Assembly: GCF_047511655.1 (NCBI RefSeq) | Contig: NC_133391.1 | Coordinates: 111,575,384 to 111,639,383 of the forward strand | Source of the DNA: Castor canadensis | Taxonomy: Eukaryota > Chordata > Mammalia > Rodentia > Castoridae | DNA length: 64,000 bases | Direction: 5' to 3' | Part shown: positions 10,683 through 22,762 of the stretch, piece by piece | Layout of the letters: the number at the start of each line of letters is the position of its first letter | Numbering within the stretch: the first letter of the stretch is position 1 | Made by a program: the position numbers and the translations under genes | The notes under the pieces: model-generated | The model's input: the letters and a program-made list of their open reading frames with translations, nothing else | The model's database searches: none | Told to the model about the DNA's origin: nothing

Positions 10683-11005
10683 GGCCAGGTGCACACAATC
10701 CCAGCTACTCAAGAGGTGGAGATGGAAGGATTGAATTTTGAGGCCAACCAGGGCAAATGTTAGCAAGACCCTATCTCAAAAAAAAAGTTGGGCATGGTGG
10801 TGTTCAACTGCTTTTCTAACTACTCTGGAGGTGGAAGCTGGAGGAAGGAGGATTGGAGTCCAAGGCCAGCTAAGGCAAAAGTATGAGACCCTACCTGAAA
10901 AACAAACTAAAAGCACAAGTGGTAGAGTGCTTATCTAGCAAGTGTGAGACCCTGAGTTCAATCCTCAATATTGCCAAAGTAAAAAATTAATCACAATAAA
11001 AAAAG
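10683..11005 (+). repeat. Tripartite SINE: B1-like, B1-like, ID
   Basis: The first Alu/B1-like monomer (10683-10782) ends in CCTATCTCAAAAAAAAA. A second related monomer (10789-10908) starts at GTTGGGCATGGTGG and ends at ACCCTACCTGAAAAAC. An ID unit (10909-10970) carries AAGTGGTAGAGTGC and GAGTTCAATCC, and an A-rich tail follows. The same order occurs at 28130-28447. Confidence 0.8.
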
Positions 11006-11769
11006 AAATTCTACCAAGTGAAGCTGGTAGGTTTGGTTTTTAGTATATCTGCTCAGGTTCCTGGTATCTGGGCTGCTCAAGAACCAGGGTGGCCAGTGAA
11101 GACTCCTGACCACTTGGCTGCCTCCTGGGAGCCACTGTACACACCGTTAGCAAGTTCTACAGGTGACCCTGCAGGGGCTGCCCCACAGAAAACAGAGAGC
11201 ATAGATCCCCCTTTATTTAAAGGTTACTCAGACTAGAGAATGAAGAATCAGATGAGGAGCTAGTGCTAGGTGTTGGGGAAATATAATTTAAATCTCCCAC
11301 AACCCCAGAAATTCCTCTCTACAAAATAAAGAAAATTAATCATTTTTATTTTTGTGGAAACATTAAACCAGTGGTGCATTCACAGGCCACCTTCTAAGGA
11401 GATTTCACAGACACAAAAAGAACTCATCCTTTTGTATAGCCAAGCAGATATGACCCATTACATACATGTTCTCAAGAACACTCAGGTAAGAGGACTTGAC
11501 AGCACCATTTGTCCCAGATAATTCATCCTAAATTTACCTGATAACCTGGGTGGTCATTTATGTCAGCTAATTGGCTTTATCCAAAGGACAGATAAATCTC
11601 CTCCTGTCTCTATGACGGTAGGTAGTTTTACAAAGCACAGCCAATTACCTAGGGAAGACTACTACCTTCCCATTGAGAATAGAGGTCCGCCCTGGCTCCA
11701 GCTTCCTTGCTGCCTTTGTTTCAGAATGGCTTCTGCGTGGTAAAACTACCTGGAGTCTCACTTTGTTTG

Positions 11770-11878
11770 TTGTTATGGTGTTTGTTTGAAACACGGCCTT
11801 GCTATGTAGCCCAGGTTGGATTCAAACATGCAGTTTTCTTGCCTCAGTCTCCAGAGGGATTACAGGTATGGCTGACTT
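11770..11878 (-). repeat. B1-like SINE
   Basis: GCCTTGCTATGTAGCCCAGG, TTGCCTCAGTCTCCAGAGG and GATTACAGGTATGGCTGA are the reverse complement of a B1/Alu-like monomer with oligo-T at its left end. Confidence 0.75.
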
Positions 11879-12109
11879 GATTTTTAGAAAGCATGAGACA
11901 TGTTTACATATATTTTTTATGATATATAAACATGTTTACATATCAAAGGGGCAGAGAAAGAGTTTACATTTACCATTTATAGCACTCTGAGTAATTTGAA
12001 TTTGAGCCAGTATTTTGAATACCTGCTTATTTTATTTCTCTAGTAATTGTACTTGATTGTTTTGTGAAAATAAGTTGGTCTGCTATGAATTAGGAGTCAA
12101 TAAAACATG

Positions 12110-12235
12110 GTTTGAGAAACACTGCTCAGTTTCCTTACCTGCAACCGGGGGTAGTAACAGTGCCTACTTTATAGAGGCCTGAGCACAAATCTTGACATAT
12201 AGGACATATGCACTGCATGTTAGAAGTTCTTGTGC
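12110..12235 (+). repeat. MIR SINE fragment
   Basis: CTCAGTTTCCTTACCTGCAA followed by AGTAACAGTGCCTACTTTAT and ATATGCACTGCATGTTAGAA is the MIR core in sense orientation. Confidence 0.6.
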
Positions 12236-13704
12236 AAACAAAAAGAAATTGGTGAGAAAGGGAAAGTTACATATAGTCAGGGAAATAAGGTCCTAGGGGC
12301 CTCAAATGATCCAGGCAGGAGACTCTGGGCTTGAGTGAGGGGAAGGAAGGCTTCCTGGAGATAGATGGAAGAATCTTCAAGGTATTGAGTGAAGGGGCCC
12401 AGAGGACTTTGTGAACAGTTGGATGTAGATGTAGCAACATGAGAAAGCCTTGAAGGACACCCAGGTTTCTGCCTTGAGTAACTGCCTCCAACATAGAGCT
12501 ACCCCACAACTGGGGATCCTGGCTAGAGAGCAGCAGGAGCAGGGAGCTCAGGCTGAATGGGAGGCATCTGACGGTGTTCAGGAAGGAACGTGTTCTCATG
12601 AGGGTCCTGCATTGAGTGCAAGAGAGTTCCCTCACGACAGAGCTCACCAGTAGCAATAAGGCATCATGACCATGGACCGACACGGGTAGGGTTATGAACA
12701 AAGGCCCTGGAGCCAAAACACCTGCCTTTAAGTCTCTGCCATTGTCTGTCCCTTCATCAGGTCACTTCATGGGCTAGGCCACCTCCTAGTACCCTCCTAG
12801 AAAGTCAGCCAAGATGGAGCCTTCCTCAAAGCTCCCTTCTCTTCTGTGGACATGGGTACTCTGTGGCCCTGAGTGTGACACTCAGTCAAGCACAGACCAC
12901 TTTGTACCCCAAGGATGTGCATCCCTGCAGGCCAGCCCTGCTTCTGTCCTCCAGACCCCTGAAGCTTGCTCCTGTGTACCTTCAGCCCTAATGTCTTCTC
13001 TCTCTAGGCCCCATCCACAGGGACGTCTCAGACCTGTTGCCTGACCCAAAGCACCCAAAGATGGGGAGCAGCAGCCTTTTGCAGGTCAAGCTGCACTTAG
13101 CTGCTCTAAGTAAGGGACTGTGCAACGTAGAAAGACAGTTGAATAAAAGGCCGAGCTCAAACACAGGGTGGGGTCTTATTTTGGTCCTAAAAGTCTCCTG
13201 CTGAGGAGTGTAAGATAAGCAGGAGGTCAGAAGGAGTGAGAGCTTCCCTAACAGGGCACAGCATATGCCACCAGCTTTGTGGCCTGGGCAGCTGTCAAGG
13301 CTTCATACCCTGGCTCGGAATGGAATCACCTGGACTGCTCTGTGAACTGTTGCAACTATTCTGGAAAGGGAGACAGGAAACACCTATCAAAATTAAAAAT
13401 GACTGGGCACACCAGCACAGCGCCACACTTTAGAAATACTTTCTGCAGAAATAAAGTTGCCAGTAGTTAAAGAAAGAGAAAGGCAGGAAGAATAGTGTTC
13501 ACTGGAACACTATTTGTAGTGGAAAAAAAATACCAGAAGTAATCCACCTGTCAGAGGAAGAAGGTATGACATATTCCGACCATGGAATATTCCTCAGTTG
13601 TTAAAGAATGTGTTAAAATTGCTTAGACTTACCTGGATGTATGTCTATTCCTAGAGTAAAAGGGAAAAAAAGTACCTTGAGTGAATACAAGTGATTCAAA
13701 TTTT

Positions 13705-13716
13705 GTTATATATATG

Positions 13717-13750
<34 letters not shown>

Positions 13751-13800
13751 TATAAACACATATGTATATAAAGTATGTAACATATGTATGTATGTATGCA
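13705..13800. repeat. Microsatellite (TA)n(CA)n(TATG)n
   Basis: Alternating TA, then about ten CA units, then CATATGTATGTATGTATG. Compositionally similar to the tract at 9175-9304. Confidence 0.95.
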
Positions 13801-14639
13801 TTTGCTTTATTTGTATGAACATAAAATTACTGAGGGTCATTCCTCAAGCTACTAAGGGGTCAGAGCAATGGAGATGGAGAAAGCAGAATTAATTTTCTCT
13901 TAATGGAACTCTGTATGACATCGCTTAAGATGTTTACATTTATGACTTTTAAAAAGTAAAATGCTAAAACAAAATCAGCTGTGAAATGTGTGAAAAATCC
14001 AGATTTCTAGGTGCTGCCTTTGGCATGAGTGTCTGAACGAATGGAGCCATCCTACGTATGTCACAAAAAGCTACCCAGGCACTGGTAACTGGCTGAGGAA
14101 TTGGTTTTACCCCCCTCTCCCCGAGCTTCCACAGCTCCTTCTTCATCATGGGTGTGACAAGTATTCTCTCTGGGTGTTGCAAGAAGGAAGGGGCAGGGAC
14201 AACAGGCACAGAATAAATGTGAGTGTCCTTCCCCTCATGGTCCTCACACTATGGAATTATCTTCACTCTCTTCCATAGGCCACCCCCATGGTTCCAGCCA
14301 GTACTGCAACTCTCTCAATTTCTGTTCATTTTAGCTTGCTTTTTATTTTTTTATCACTTAAAGTGCTTCACTCAATTGTTTTATGATTTCACCTCTCTGA
14401 GGACAAGATTCTATTTAGGAGGTGTCTATTATGTCCATCCAGATCCACTGATCATATTCTGAAAACCAGGATGAGGGTTCACAAAGTAGATTCAGCCATC
14501 ATCCCCTATCCAGCCACCTTCCTGACAGTGTCTCCAGTGGCTTCCTGGCTTTGTAGGACAGGCATCCCTCTTCTCACCCTGACCCTCGACTGGGGTGTTT
14601 CCTGCAGCTCAGTCAAACCTCCTCTCTGTTCTTTAAACT

Positions 14640-14855
14640 AACATCAATTGAGCTCCCAATTGTCCTCACAGTGCAAGGGGCACGCAAACATCCTCAGGCT
14701 TTGCAATAATCCTGCCAAGCAGGCATTCCTTTGGCTCAAGAGAAGTCAAGTGACACGCTCTAGGTCTTAGCGCCTACTCACTGGTAGAGCTGGGATCTGA
14801 ACCCAGGTTTGTTGCTGGCTCTGGATCTAGGTTCCTTGTGGACCCCAGCACCTCA
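14640..14855 (-). repeat. MIR SINE
   Basis: CAATTGAGCTCCCAATTGTC, AAGTCAAGTGACACGCTC and AGAGCTGGGATCTGAACCCA read as the reverse complement of MIR (ggttcgaatcccggctctgcc at the right end). Confidence 0.7.
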
Positions 14856-17299
14856 CATGTAGCCTGGACCAGCAATTGGAGGGGAGCCACTCTGGTGGCT
14901 TACGACCTAGGAGTGCCACAGGTCACTCCAAGAACATAGAAATGCATTTGTTGCAGCTGCTCCAGGGCACAGGATTGTCACCTCAGAGGATGTGACTCCT
15001 TCCAGAGTCCAGAACATTATAAGCTTGTTCTCCTGTTCTCAAGCTTCTGCTGAAGTGGAAGGGATGCCAGGGATATCACTGCCCACTTTCCTTTGACACT
15101 AGGTGCCCAGTGTGCCTGCCAAGCCACACTGGGACGCTGTAGCAGCCTTCCTTTCTCTGAGGACAGGGTGCACAGACTTGCTTTCTCTTTCCTTCCCTCT
15201 TCCCTCCCCCTTGTGTGGAAGTAGAGATTGCAGGGCATGGAGAGAAACTGTCTTCAGCTCTCACCTCTGAGAAGCTGTCTGCCTCAGTTTCCCTAACCTG
15301 GGACACCTCTATGACTCTTGGTGTGAAAAGCACTCAATTTTTACAATTAAATTTTTATAATGAAAACTTGGCAGAATTTCTCTTCTCCAAGCCAGGGAGA
15401 TTATTGTGTGGGGTGCAACAGCCCAGCCTGAGTGAGCCAAAGGCAGCCAGTCATGTTTGTTCTCACACTTGCCCTCTCCATTAAAAGACTAGAGTAGCCA
15501 CAAAGAGCCCTCCATCCTAGGCAGAGGTACTGGGAGTCTGGGTCCTGGTGTAAGGGTTTTCTGTGGCCCTGTGACATCCTGGAATATGGGAGGCCCTGGG
15601 TTCTGTCACTGCCCCGATCCTGGTCATTTTGAATATCCTGGATGGAAACACTGTGGGTGCCTTTCTGCTGACTCAGAGTTATTTCCGGTTCTGCTGTCCA
15701 CAGCATCCATGTGTCTGAACTCTGTGGAGCCAGAGGGCAGATGGAAGGCAGGGAGGGCTGGGGGTTGGGGGGGGAACCCCATGTCAGCTCTCAATCCAGA
15801 GTCACCCCAAAACAGAGGACATCCTAGGTGCTGGCCCAGCTCCACAGTACGCTCTGAGCAAACTCCCATGATGCCAGCCTCGTAGACCCACAGAAAATGG
15901 CTGTGCCTTCCCAGTTGGAAGAGAGCAAAGGGTTCAAGTTACCTCATGGCCAATGGACACACAGTCAACCTTAACAGACGCCCTTGTGCTTCTCTATCCT
16001 ACTCAGCAAGCAGAAAGTCATGGGCAGGAGATGCTTAGAGTCCTTCCCGGTAAGACAGAGGCCTTTCCTAGGACCCCTTGCGATGAAGACCTGAGCCTGT
16101 TACCAGACTTGTCTCTCAAGGGTAATTTTTTTTTTTTAAATAGACTGCTAGGAGCCACCTAGTACTTCGAGCCACTGGAGTGAAGTGGAGTGCCCTCTTC
16201 CCTGCCCAAGAGAAGATATCTCAAGTCTTTCTAGGTAGGGGTAGGTATAACCTCCAATATTCACCTTCAGGACCCTGTGGGGTTCCTGGCTCATTAGGCA
16301 GCAACCCCCAGAATGTTAGACACAGGCTAGCAAGGTTTCCTCAGAATATGCAAACGGATCTTTCTCCAGACTTGGAGAGAGATGGGGACCCAGGCTCTCT
16401 GAACTAGGGGCAAAATCTGCCTCAGACTTAGCCCCATCCTGCCTCTAAAATCCCTGGACTCACCATGCCACCCCCTCCCCAACCCATGATTGCCTGGACC
16501 TTCCTCAGCTACTCTTTTAAGAAAAGTGACCTAGCTTATGCTCTGAGGATGTGATGAAGCTGGCAGAGGCCAAGGGGTACATGGACTCCTGTGCCTTAGC
16601 ACACAGTCTGTTCACTTCATGTCAGCGGTCTTTGGAAAAGGCTCCCGAGAAAGCAGAGGAGCAAAGGACTCCAATAGTCTAACTGCCACATGGTCCTTAA
16701 AGCTGACACTGTGGGGATCAGAGAGCCCCATAAGGCTTTTGGGATGGTGTCAAGGGCAACACTGAGAAGATGGAAGGGTTTTGGTTTATTTGGCAATTGT
16801 CATTCTTCATACATTGCAAGTAGAGCATCTGAAGGCATAGATACCACCCTCTCCTGGGGCACAAACAGGACCGACAGTGAGCCTCTGAGAGCCAAGCAAG
16901 CAAGTAAGCAAAGAGCAGGTCTTTGCCAGAGATGAAACAGATTGAGCCCAATTCTGAAGCTTTAAAAAATAAATTGTTTTTAAGCTCTGGTGGGGAGGGG
17001 GGAAGGGAGCAGTTACTTGGTTGGTTTTCAATGTATTAGAGAGTGCAAAAATGAATCTCTAGCAATAATATTAACCAGTTTAAATTGGATCCAGTTTATT
17101 AGTAATTAATTAGTTCTTTTTGAGAGCATCAATTAATTCTGTAGGTATTTTACCCCAAGTCACTGACTTGCATCTCTTCTGATGCTATGGAGAAAAAACA
17201 TTCCCAGAAAAGAGTGGATTAGTCTGTAAATTACAAGGGAAAGAAATTTAAAGTTTATGGTCATCCCAAGTTCAGTGTCAAAATTCCATATTTAGAATT

Positions 17300-18060
17300 T
17301 TGTTTTCAACAAAAATTCCTGATTCATTATCAAAAAAAAGGCACGGCAAGCAGATGACTGAGGTGGTTCTCGTACCTTGTGCTGAGCTGTCCCTGTATAC
17401 GAAGTTGAGGAGGGGATTCAGCCAACTGCAGCGCTCTGCCGGCTTCTTTAGCAAGTTACCATCATGTTCTCGTGAGCGCAGTGCCTATAGTAACTGTCCT
17501 ACATTTGGTCCTGGTTCACAGCCCTGGGTCCACTCCTCCAAGGCCCCTTACACTGGCTGTAGCAATGCCCCTCTTTGGAGAAATAAAGCAAGTTTCATAG
17601 TCTCACTGACCTTGAAGCTGGAGGAGTCAACCACGTCCTGCTGCCTGCACACAGCCAAGAAGTGTAACCAGAGCTGGAAGGGCCCAGCCTTGAAGAGGTT
17701 TCCATGCTGGGTGGGGCCAGAGAGGCTCAGTCTGGCCAATCCTGTCTCAGACCTCGGGACACTTTGGCTCCTCTAGCAGTGCCCTTGAAGGCCAGTCTCT
17801 GACTCTTCTGCCCTGGGCCTTTTCTATCACCGGCTCTTTCTTTGAAACATTTCCTTCCCCTTGAAGGGGAAAGATAGAGGTCCACCTTGCCTCTCTAGCC
17901 AGTTCTTCAGGTTGCTCTCCCAGGGCTCTGAGAGAGGTTTTAAGGCCTGTCCAGACCTGTGGAGGCAAAGGTCAGCAGGAGAAACTGCACCTGTTAGGAG
18001 ACTTGTTTCTCCCTTCTCTCAGGAGCGCCATCTTTGGGGCCCTAGTTGGCTCTGGAGATG
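17300..18060. other. Relatively GC-rich unique segment
   Basis: No repeat recognised. It is richer in CpG than its surroundings (for example around 17340, 17430, 17475 and 17755) and carries a 158-codon open frame on plus (17300-17776) with no recognisable homology or splice support. Its position between the CKMT2 ATG exon and the RASGRF2 3' end makes promoter or first-exon sequence of CKMT2 possible. A coding function is not supported. Confidence 0.35.
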
Positions 18061-18260
18061 AATGCTTCAAGAGGAGAAAGATGCCTAAATCAGGCCCTGA
18101 ACCCAGGGCTGGAGGGGCCTCCTTCTGGCTTATTCAGGGAAAATGATAACCATGTTCCTGTTCAAATCAAGCCATCGGAAGTAGATTGTTACACTATCTT
18201 ACTTTGTATGCACTGCAGTTTAATCTACTGCCCAGAAAGTTCGGCAGGCCATGCCCCTGC

Positions 18261-18270
18261 TTAAAAATAG
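18261..18270. promoter_or_regulatory. MEF2 consensus site, candidate CKMT2 muscle element
   Basis: TTAAAAATAG fits the MEF2 consensus YTA(W)4TAR exactly. It stands about 14 kb upstream of the CKMT2 ATG exon, on the side where its promoter is expected. A CAGCTG E-box follows at 18425-18430. MEF2 plus E-box pairs drive many striated-muscle genes, but isolated matches are common by chance and no transcription start was identified. Confidence 0.3.
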
Positions 18271-18424
18271 CACTCCTGGGGACATCCACCACAAATCGAA
18301 AAGGTTGCCTGTAAATAGCAATGACCCTCCAGGATTTTGGACAGCAGCCTGCTGATTTAAGGGTGCATGCCTAAGCTCCTTGTGACAGTCACATACCCAG
18401 CTTCTGTGGCCACATGAATGTCAC

Positions 18425-18430
18425 CAGCTG
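18425..18430. promoter_or_regulatory. E-box CAGCTG, candidate myogenic factor site
   Basis: Palindromic CAGCTG, the preferred MyoD/myogenin core, 155 bp from the MEF2 match at 18261. Proposed only because of the pairing and position. Confidence 0.22.
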
Positions 18431-19859
18431 ACTCTTTTCTCTCCCTTCTCAGGGGCCAGCCAGTGTCAGAGGGGTTAATGGAGCTGGAGGTGGAAGCCCA
18501 GGAATGACCTTTTACCTAGTGTGGTTCTCTATCAGAGTTTCCAATTCTTTTAAACATAACCCACAGGAAAATACATTTTTACCTTGACGTGAGATACTGA
18601 TTGGGAGAGAACCAAGGGGGCTTTCTGGGTACTGGAAATGTTCTTGATTTGAGGGAAGTTATGGGTGTACCCACATGTAAAAACTCCTGAAGACACACAC
18701 TTAGAATTCAAGGACTTCTGTGTTGGCTATACCTTAGTTAACCCATGTGTATACTGTCACTGTGACATAGCTCACACTGGATGGAAAGTGATACCTGCCC
18801 TTTGTACATGTGATATACTCAGGTATTTTCTAGGTTTTCTATGTGACTTCATTAAAGTAATCGTGGGTGGGGAACAACCAGATGCACAAGATTCCGAGTT
18901 CCCGTTTGCATGGTCTGTCACCATGGACACTGTCCCTCAGCTCCTGGTGACCTCTGCTGGTGCCAAAGGCAGTGAGCTGAGGTCTGTGGAGCTGAAGATC
19001 TGCTCAGGACACTGAGGCTCAGCTGCTGGGATGGGGTGGGGAGGCAGTTCTCAAAATTGCTCTTTCACACACTTGTTTCAAAGCAGGTCCAATGACTCTG
19101 AAAGAGCCCGGCTCTCAGAGCCAGAAAACAATAAAGCTTTGGGAGAACACAGAAAGTTATAATAATATTTATCTTCTTTATCCCCCTCCAATTCCTTAAT
19201 AATCAGCACTTAGGGCTGCATCCACACCTCTCACCTCCTCAGCTTATATTTTGCAGTGTATTTCACATTAGTCAGGTTAGAGTTGGGATGTTGTTAAGAA
19301 AACAGGGTACTGCTCATCCAAGCTTACTATAAAGCAGCCAGGATGGGGTCAGCAACCTCTGCAAGTGGCTCACAGTGGAGAGTCCAGATGTTCAAAAACT
19401 CCTCAGACACTGTCCCTGTCACATGTCCTCCCTTTCTTTCTCATCGATGTCAATTCCTTTCCATCTCAGGCTGGCTTTTGCCATAGGCACAGGAACAAAA
19501 GTGAAGTGTACACCTGCTGTGTCACCTGCTTTAAAGGAAATCAGTCCTGGGCTTTCTTCTCTTTCCATTCCTGAATCCAGCTGGAGCATGGACAGAACAG
19601 TACCGAAATTTGACCATGAAGACAAGGACAATGCTTTTGGGGAGGCCAACTAGTAAGATGAACTGAATCTCTGTTCCTGCATCCCCAGGTTCCCAGCCTG
19701 GGTTGCTCATGTCAGAACCGGAAACGGAAGCTCTGGGGACAGGAAGGGGCCCTTTCCTCAGTTTGCTCTTATGCTCAACAGCGGTATCCTGATTCCTTCA
19801 GTTTGCAATGTCAGGACAACTTCCTCTACTTAACAAAAGGTGAAGGGTTTTCATTTATA

Positions 19860-19995
19860 TTAGTCTACGTAACCTCTGTGATAATTCTAGGAATAGATAT
19901 GCATCTTATCTTATAGGTGGGGACACAGCCTGAGATGGCTCAGGAGCCTGTCAAGGTCAGGACTAGTAATGACTGGGCCGGGAACCACCCTCCTC
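19860..19995 (-). repeat. MIR SINE fragment
   Basis: CGTAACCTCTGTGATAATTC, TTATCTTATAGGTGGGGACA and GTCAAGGTCAGGACTAGTAA follow the reverse-complemented MIR order. Confidence 0.5.
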
Positions 19996-20488
19996 TGCAG
20001 CTTCTCTTGTCTCCACAGCCTGCTTGGGAGTGTGGCACTGCCACAGGATGAACTGAGCCGTTCCAGAACTGAGTTTTTGTTGCCTGGAGGTAGTCAGTCA
20101 TAGGCTGGGGATGTCACTGGACAGATAGAAGGACTGGAAAGTGAGTGGGACTAGATGACCCTGCATATGTTTTTAAGGTCCCGCTCCCCCTGCTTCTTCT
20201 AAGCTGTTTTTCCACCTGAACTTCAGAAGTAAAAGCACATTTGAAAGAGCACATTGCTGTAAAGAAAGACATGAAGAAAAATCAGGGAAAAGGTAAATGA
20301 AGAAACCATGAGATTTCTGAGTATCAAGAAAGGTGAAGTTTAATTTGCATATAGGCATAACCAACACCTCACTTGGTAAGTGTTAGGCCACAGCACAAAC
20401 CCCTCCATCGAAATTACAGCTGTTGGCAGATTTGCAAAGTAACTGAACACAAGCAATATGCTGCTCAAATGAACACATCTGTCCATCT

Positions 20489-20511
20489 CACACACACACA
20501 CACACACACAA
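20489..20511. repeat. (CA)n microsatellite
   Basis: About eleven perfect CA units. Confidence 0.95.
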
Positions 20512-20574
20512 AAGAAATACATTTAATTCCTCTGCAAAATAGAGCTGAGGATGGTAATTGGGGTATCTCACATT

Positions 20575-20790
20575 TGGACAGCACTTTACAGTCTACTCCA
20601 TTTGGTCCTCACGACAGCCCTGTGAGGTAGACGGCACAGGAATTACTATTAATCCCATTTTTCAGATGAGGAAACTGAGGCTCAGAAAGGCATAAACACT
20701 GCCTTAAACTTTTCCAGTTGGTGGACAGAGATCAGAGCTAAGACCCCTAGCAGGCATGCCTGGTCCAGTGCTCTTGCACAACCAGCTTTC
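20575..20790 (-). repeat. MIR SINE, well preserved
   Basis: GCACTTTACAGTCTACTCCA, CCTGTGAGGTAGACGGC, TTTTTCAGATGAGGAAACTG and CCAGTGCTCTTGCACAACCA are, in order, the reverse complement of a near-full-length MIR. Confidence 0.85.
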
Positions 20791-20799
20791 TAGTGAAAA

Positions 20800-21380
20800 T
20801 TGAAATGGGTTGTCTAAAAAGCAACATTAAGTAGAACTACTTTTTTCCTTGATCAAAATACATCAACAAACCCTAACATTAATGTCATGCCATGTGGCAG
20901 ATGAGATGAATAATTTTCTGAATCACTCATGTGCTTATACCTACAACAAAGAGATTGTTTTCCAGTAGGATGGATTGTCATTCCATCCTAACTTAATTTT
21001 AAGTCACCAGTGGCTGCTGACACTCTGATTAGATTTCATTGTCTCGAGTCTTATTATTAGGAATCACAAGTGGTGTCAGCACTCGAGTCATTATTAAAAC
21101 TTACAATCTTATTTCTTACTGAAATGAAAATGAATCTCATTCATTAATTCCTTCTGGCTGTAAATAATATCTTGGCCATAAATAGTACATTATCTTTTGT
21201 GGCATTTCAGTAGTAGTAAAAATGACAAATTTTGCAGGTTGGATAACAACAACAAAAATGTAAGGAGAGCCCCAGTACCACCAAAAAAAAATGTGAGGAG
21301 AAATTACTTTTCAGGGGAAAAAAAAATCAAACTTCAAAAAGAACAGCTAAGGAAAACCTTTCTTTTCAATGCAAGTTAAC
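20800..21380. other. AT-rich unique segment, no repeat recognised
   Basis: It shows no SINE, LINE or LTR signature. It contains an imperfect direct repeat (21006-21032 versus 21066-21097) around CTCGAGTC-TATTATTA motifs. It could be distal RASGRF2 3' UTR or conserved intergenic DNA; neither is shown. Confidence 0.35.
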
Positions 21381-21384
21381 TTTA

Positions 21385-21465
21385 TTGGGGGCTGGGATGT
21401 AGCCAGTGGTAGAGCACTTGCACAGAATACCCAAGGCCCCAGGTTTGATTCTCCAGCACCACCAT
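21385..21465 (+). repeat. ID-type SINE
   Basis: GGGGCTGGGATGTAGCCAGT, GGTAGAGCACTTGCACAG and GGTTTGATTCTCCAGCACCA form an ID unit of the 'gctggggatgtagc' subtype. Confidence 0.8.
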
Positions 21466-22392
21466 CACAATGAAAACCATAGCTAACTTTTTTAGCGATA
21501 ACTCCTTTATTGCATTACTCTTTCTAATTAAGAATTCAAAAGATGTGCAATAACTCCACACCTGAAGTCTAGTCTCATGTGGTAACATAAGAAGAAGGGC
21601 AGCTCCATCATCACACACTCCAAATGGGCCCACAGTGGATTTTTCTCTTTCCAGTTATCCAGTATCCAAGCGTCTCATTTGTCTGTAAGAAGTACTTTAA
21701 GATGGACTGAAATTTAACAGACAGCAATGGAATGTTGTGTTAGGGCCACATCAAAATATCATCACAGCAGTTTAAAATTCCCCTTTAAATTCCTTAAGAG
21801 AAACACTAAAGAAAAGTGACAATGTCCTACTTCATGCCTGAATCTGTCAAATAATATATTGGCTCATGTAACAGATTTGTCCCTGTAGCAAAGCAGGATG
21901 TCTTAGTTAATAACCAGAGGCATCTCCTAATAAGCCTCAAGATAATTCCAGTGACAGCAGAAATCTAAGTGTTCATTTGAAAGCCTGAAATTGGGTTTTG
22001 CTTCTGATTTTCTGGGTTAATTTTGAAGTATATATGCTTCCTACTTGGTAGTTAGAAGCTGACCTCCCATCTACTCTTAGCAGTGAGTTTCTGAGACTAG
22101 AAAATACCGGCAGACACAGATGGGACGGCACACAGCGTGAGCCGCAGTTCACACAAAGCCTGAAAGAAGAGGATGGGGACTTTAACAATCAGAAGATATA
22201 CCACAAATGGCTCTGGTAGGATTTTAAATGTGACCAGGTTGAAATTTTTCTTAATGTGCATTCACCTGGCCCACAAATGGTGCAGGCAACCAAAGGGGAC
22301 TCCCTCAGAGATGGAGGTCTCTTTCTTCAGCTCCAGGAAGCAGGAGGGACATGGAACCAGTCAGCACAGCAATTGGCAGTGCCCACAGCTGA

Positions 22393-22407
22393 CCACTGGG
22401 GGGCGCT
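22393..22407 (+). promoter_or_regulatory. CTCF-like motif
   Basis: CCACTGGGGGGCGCT matches the CTCF core CCACNAGGGGGCGCT at 14 of 15 positions (G for A at position 6). It lies between the RASGRF2 stop codon and CKMT2, a plausible place for a domain boundary. Confidence 0.45.
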
Positions 22408-22762
22408 TCCAGCATTCTACAAGAACTAGGCTCAAAAGCTTTGCCACTAGTTGAGGAAAAGCTGCATTCCAAAAAGGGAGGAGCATTTGAAATTCCTCTG
22501 TCTCTCATTTTTCTTACTAAGTGGCTATAGTGCCTCTGGAACATTTGGGTCAGAGAAATAAGAGGCCAAACTTCTAAGGAAAGTACATGCTGAGCCATCT
22601 CTTCCTCTCTGGAAGACCACAGGACTCCAGGGCAGAGTCGAATGCATCCACCTTTCTATGTAGTGTTTTGCTGGAAACTCATATGTGTGTGGTCCTCTCA
22701 TGGATTTGTCCTGGTCTTAATTCACCTTCAAAGACTACAGTTCTGAGGCAAGAAAGCTAATC

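Larger units (their letters stand above)
3975..18200 (-). other. CKMT2: CKMT2 upstream non-coding region / long 5' intron (extent inferred)
   Basis: There are no coding exons of any recognised gene here. CKMT2 in other mammals has a non-coding first exon many kilobases upstream of the ATG exon, so most of this stretch should be its first intron; the first exon itself was not identified. Repeats are listed separately. The parts at 5050-6450, 8000-9170 and 14900-17300 look mostly unique or too decayed to classify. Confidence 0.5.

Noticed and set aside
12267..12716. 149-codon open frame on minus
   Set aside because: Leu/Ser-rich and unrecognised; the overlapping opposite frame is also open, which points to base composition rather than coding.
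17300..17776. 158-codon open frame on plus
   Set aside because: No recognisable domain, no splice or UTR context, low-complexity-free but unfamiliar sequence; in 64 kb some frames of this length occur by chance. Kept only as a GC-richer segment.
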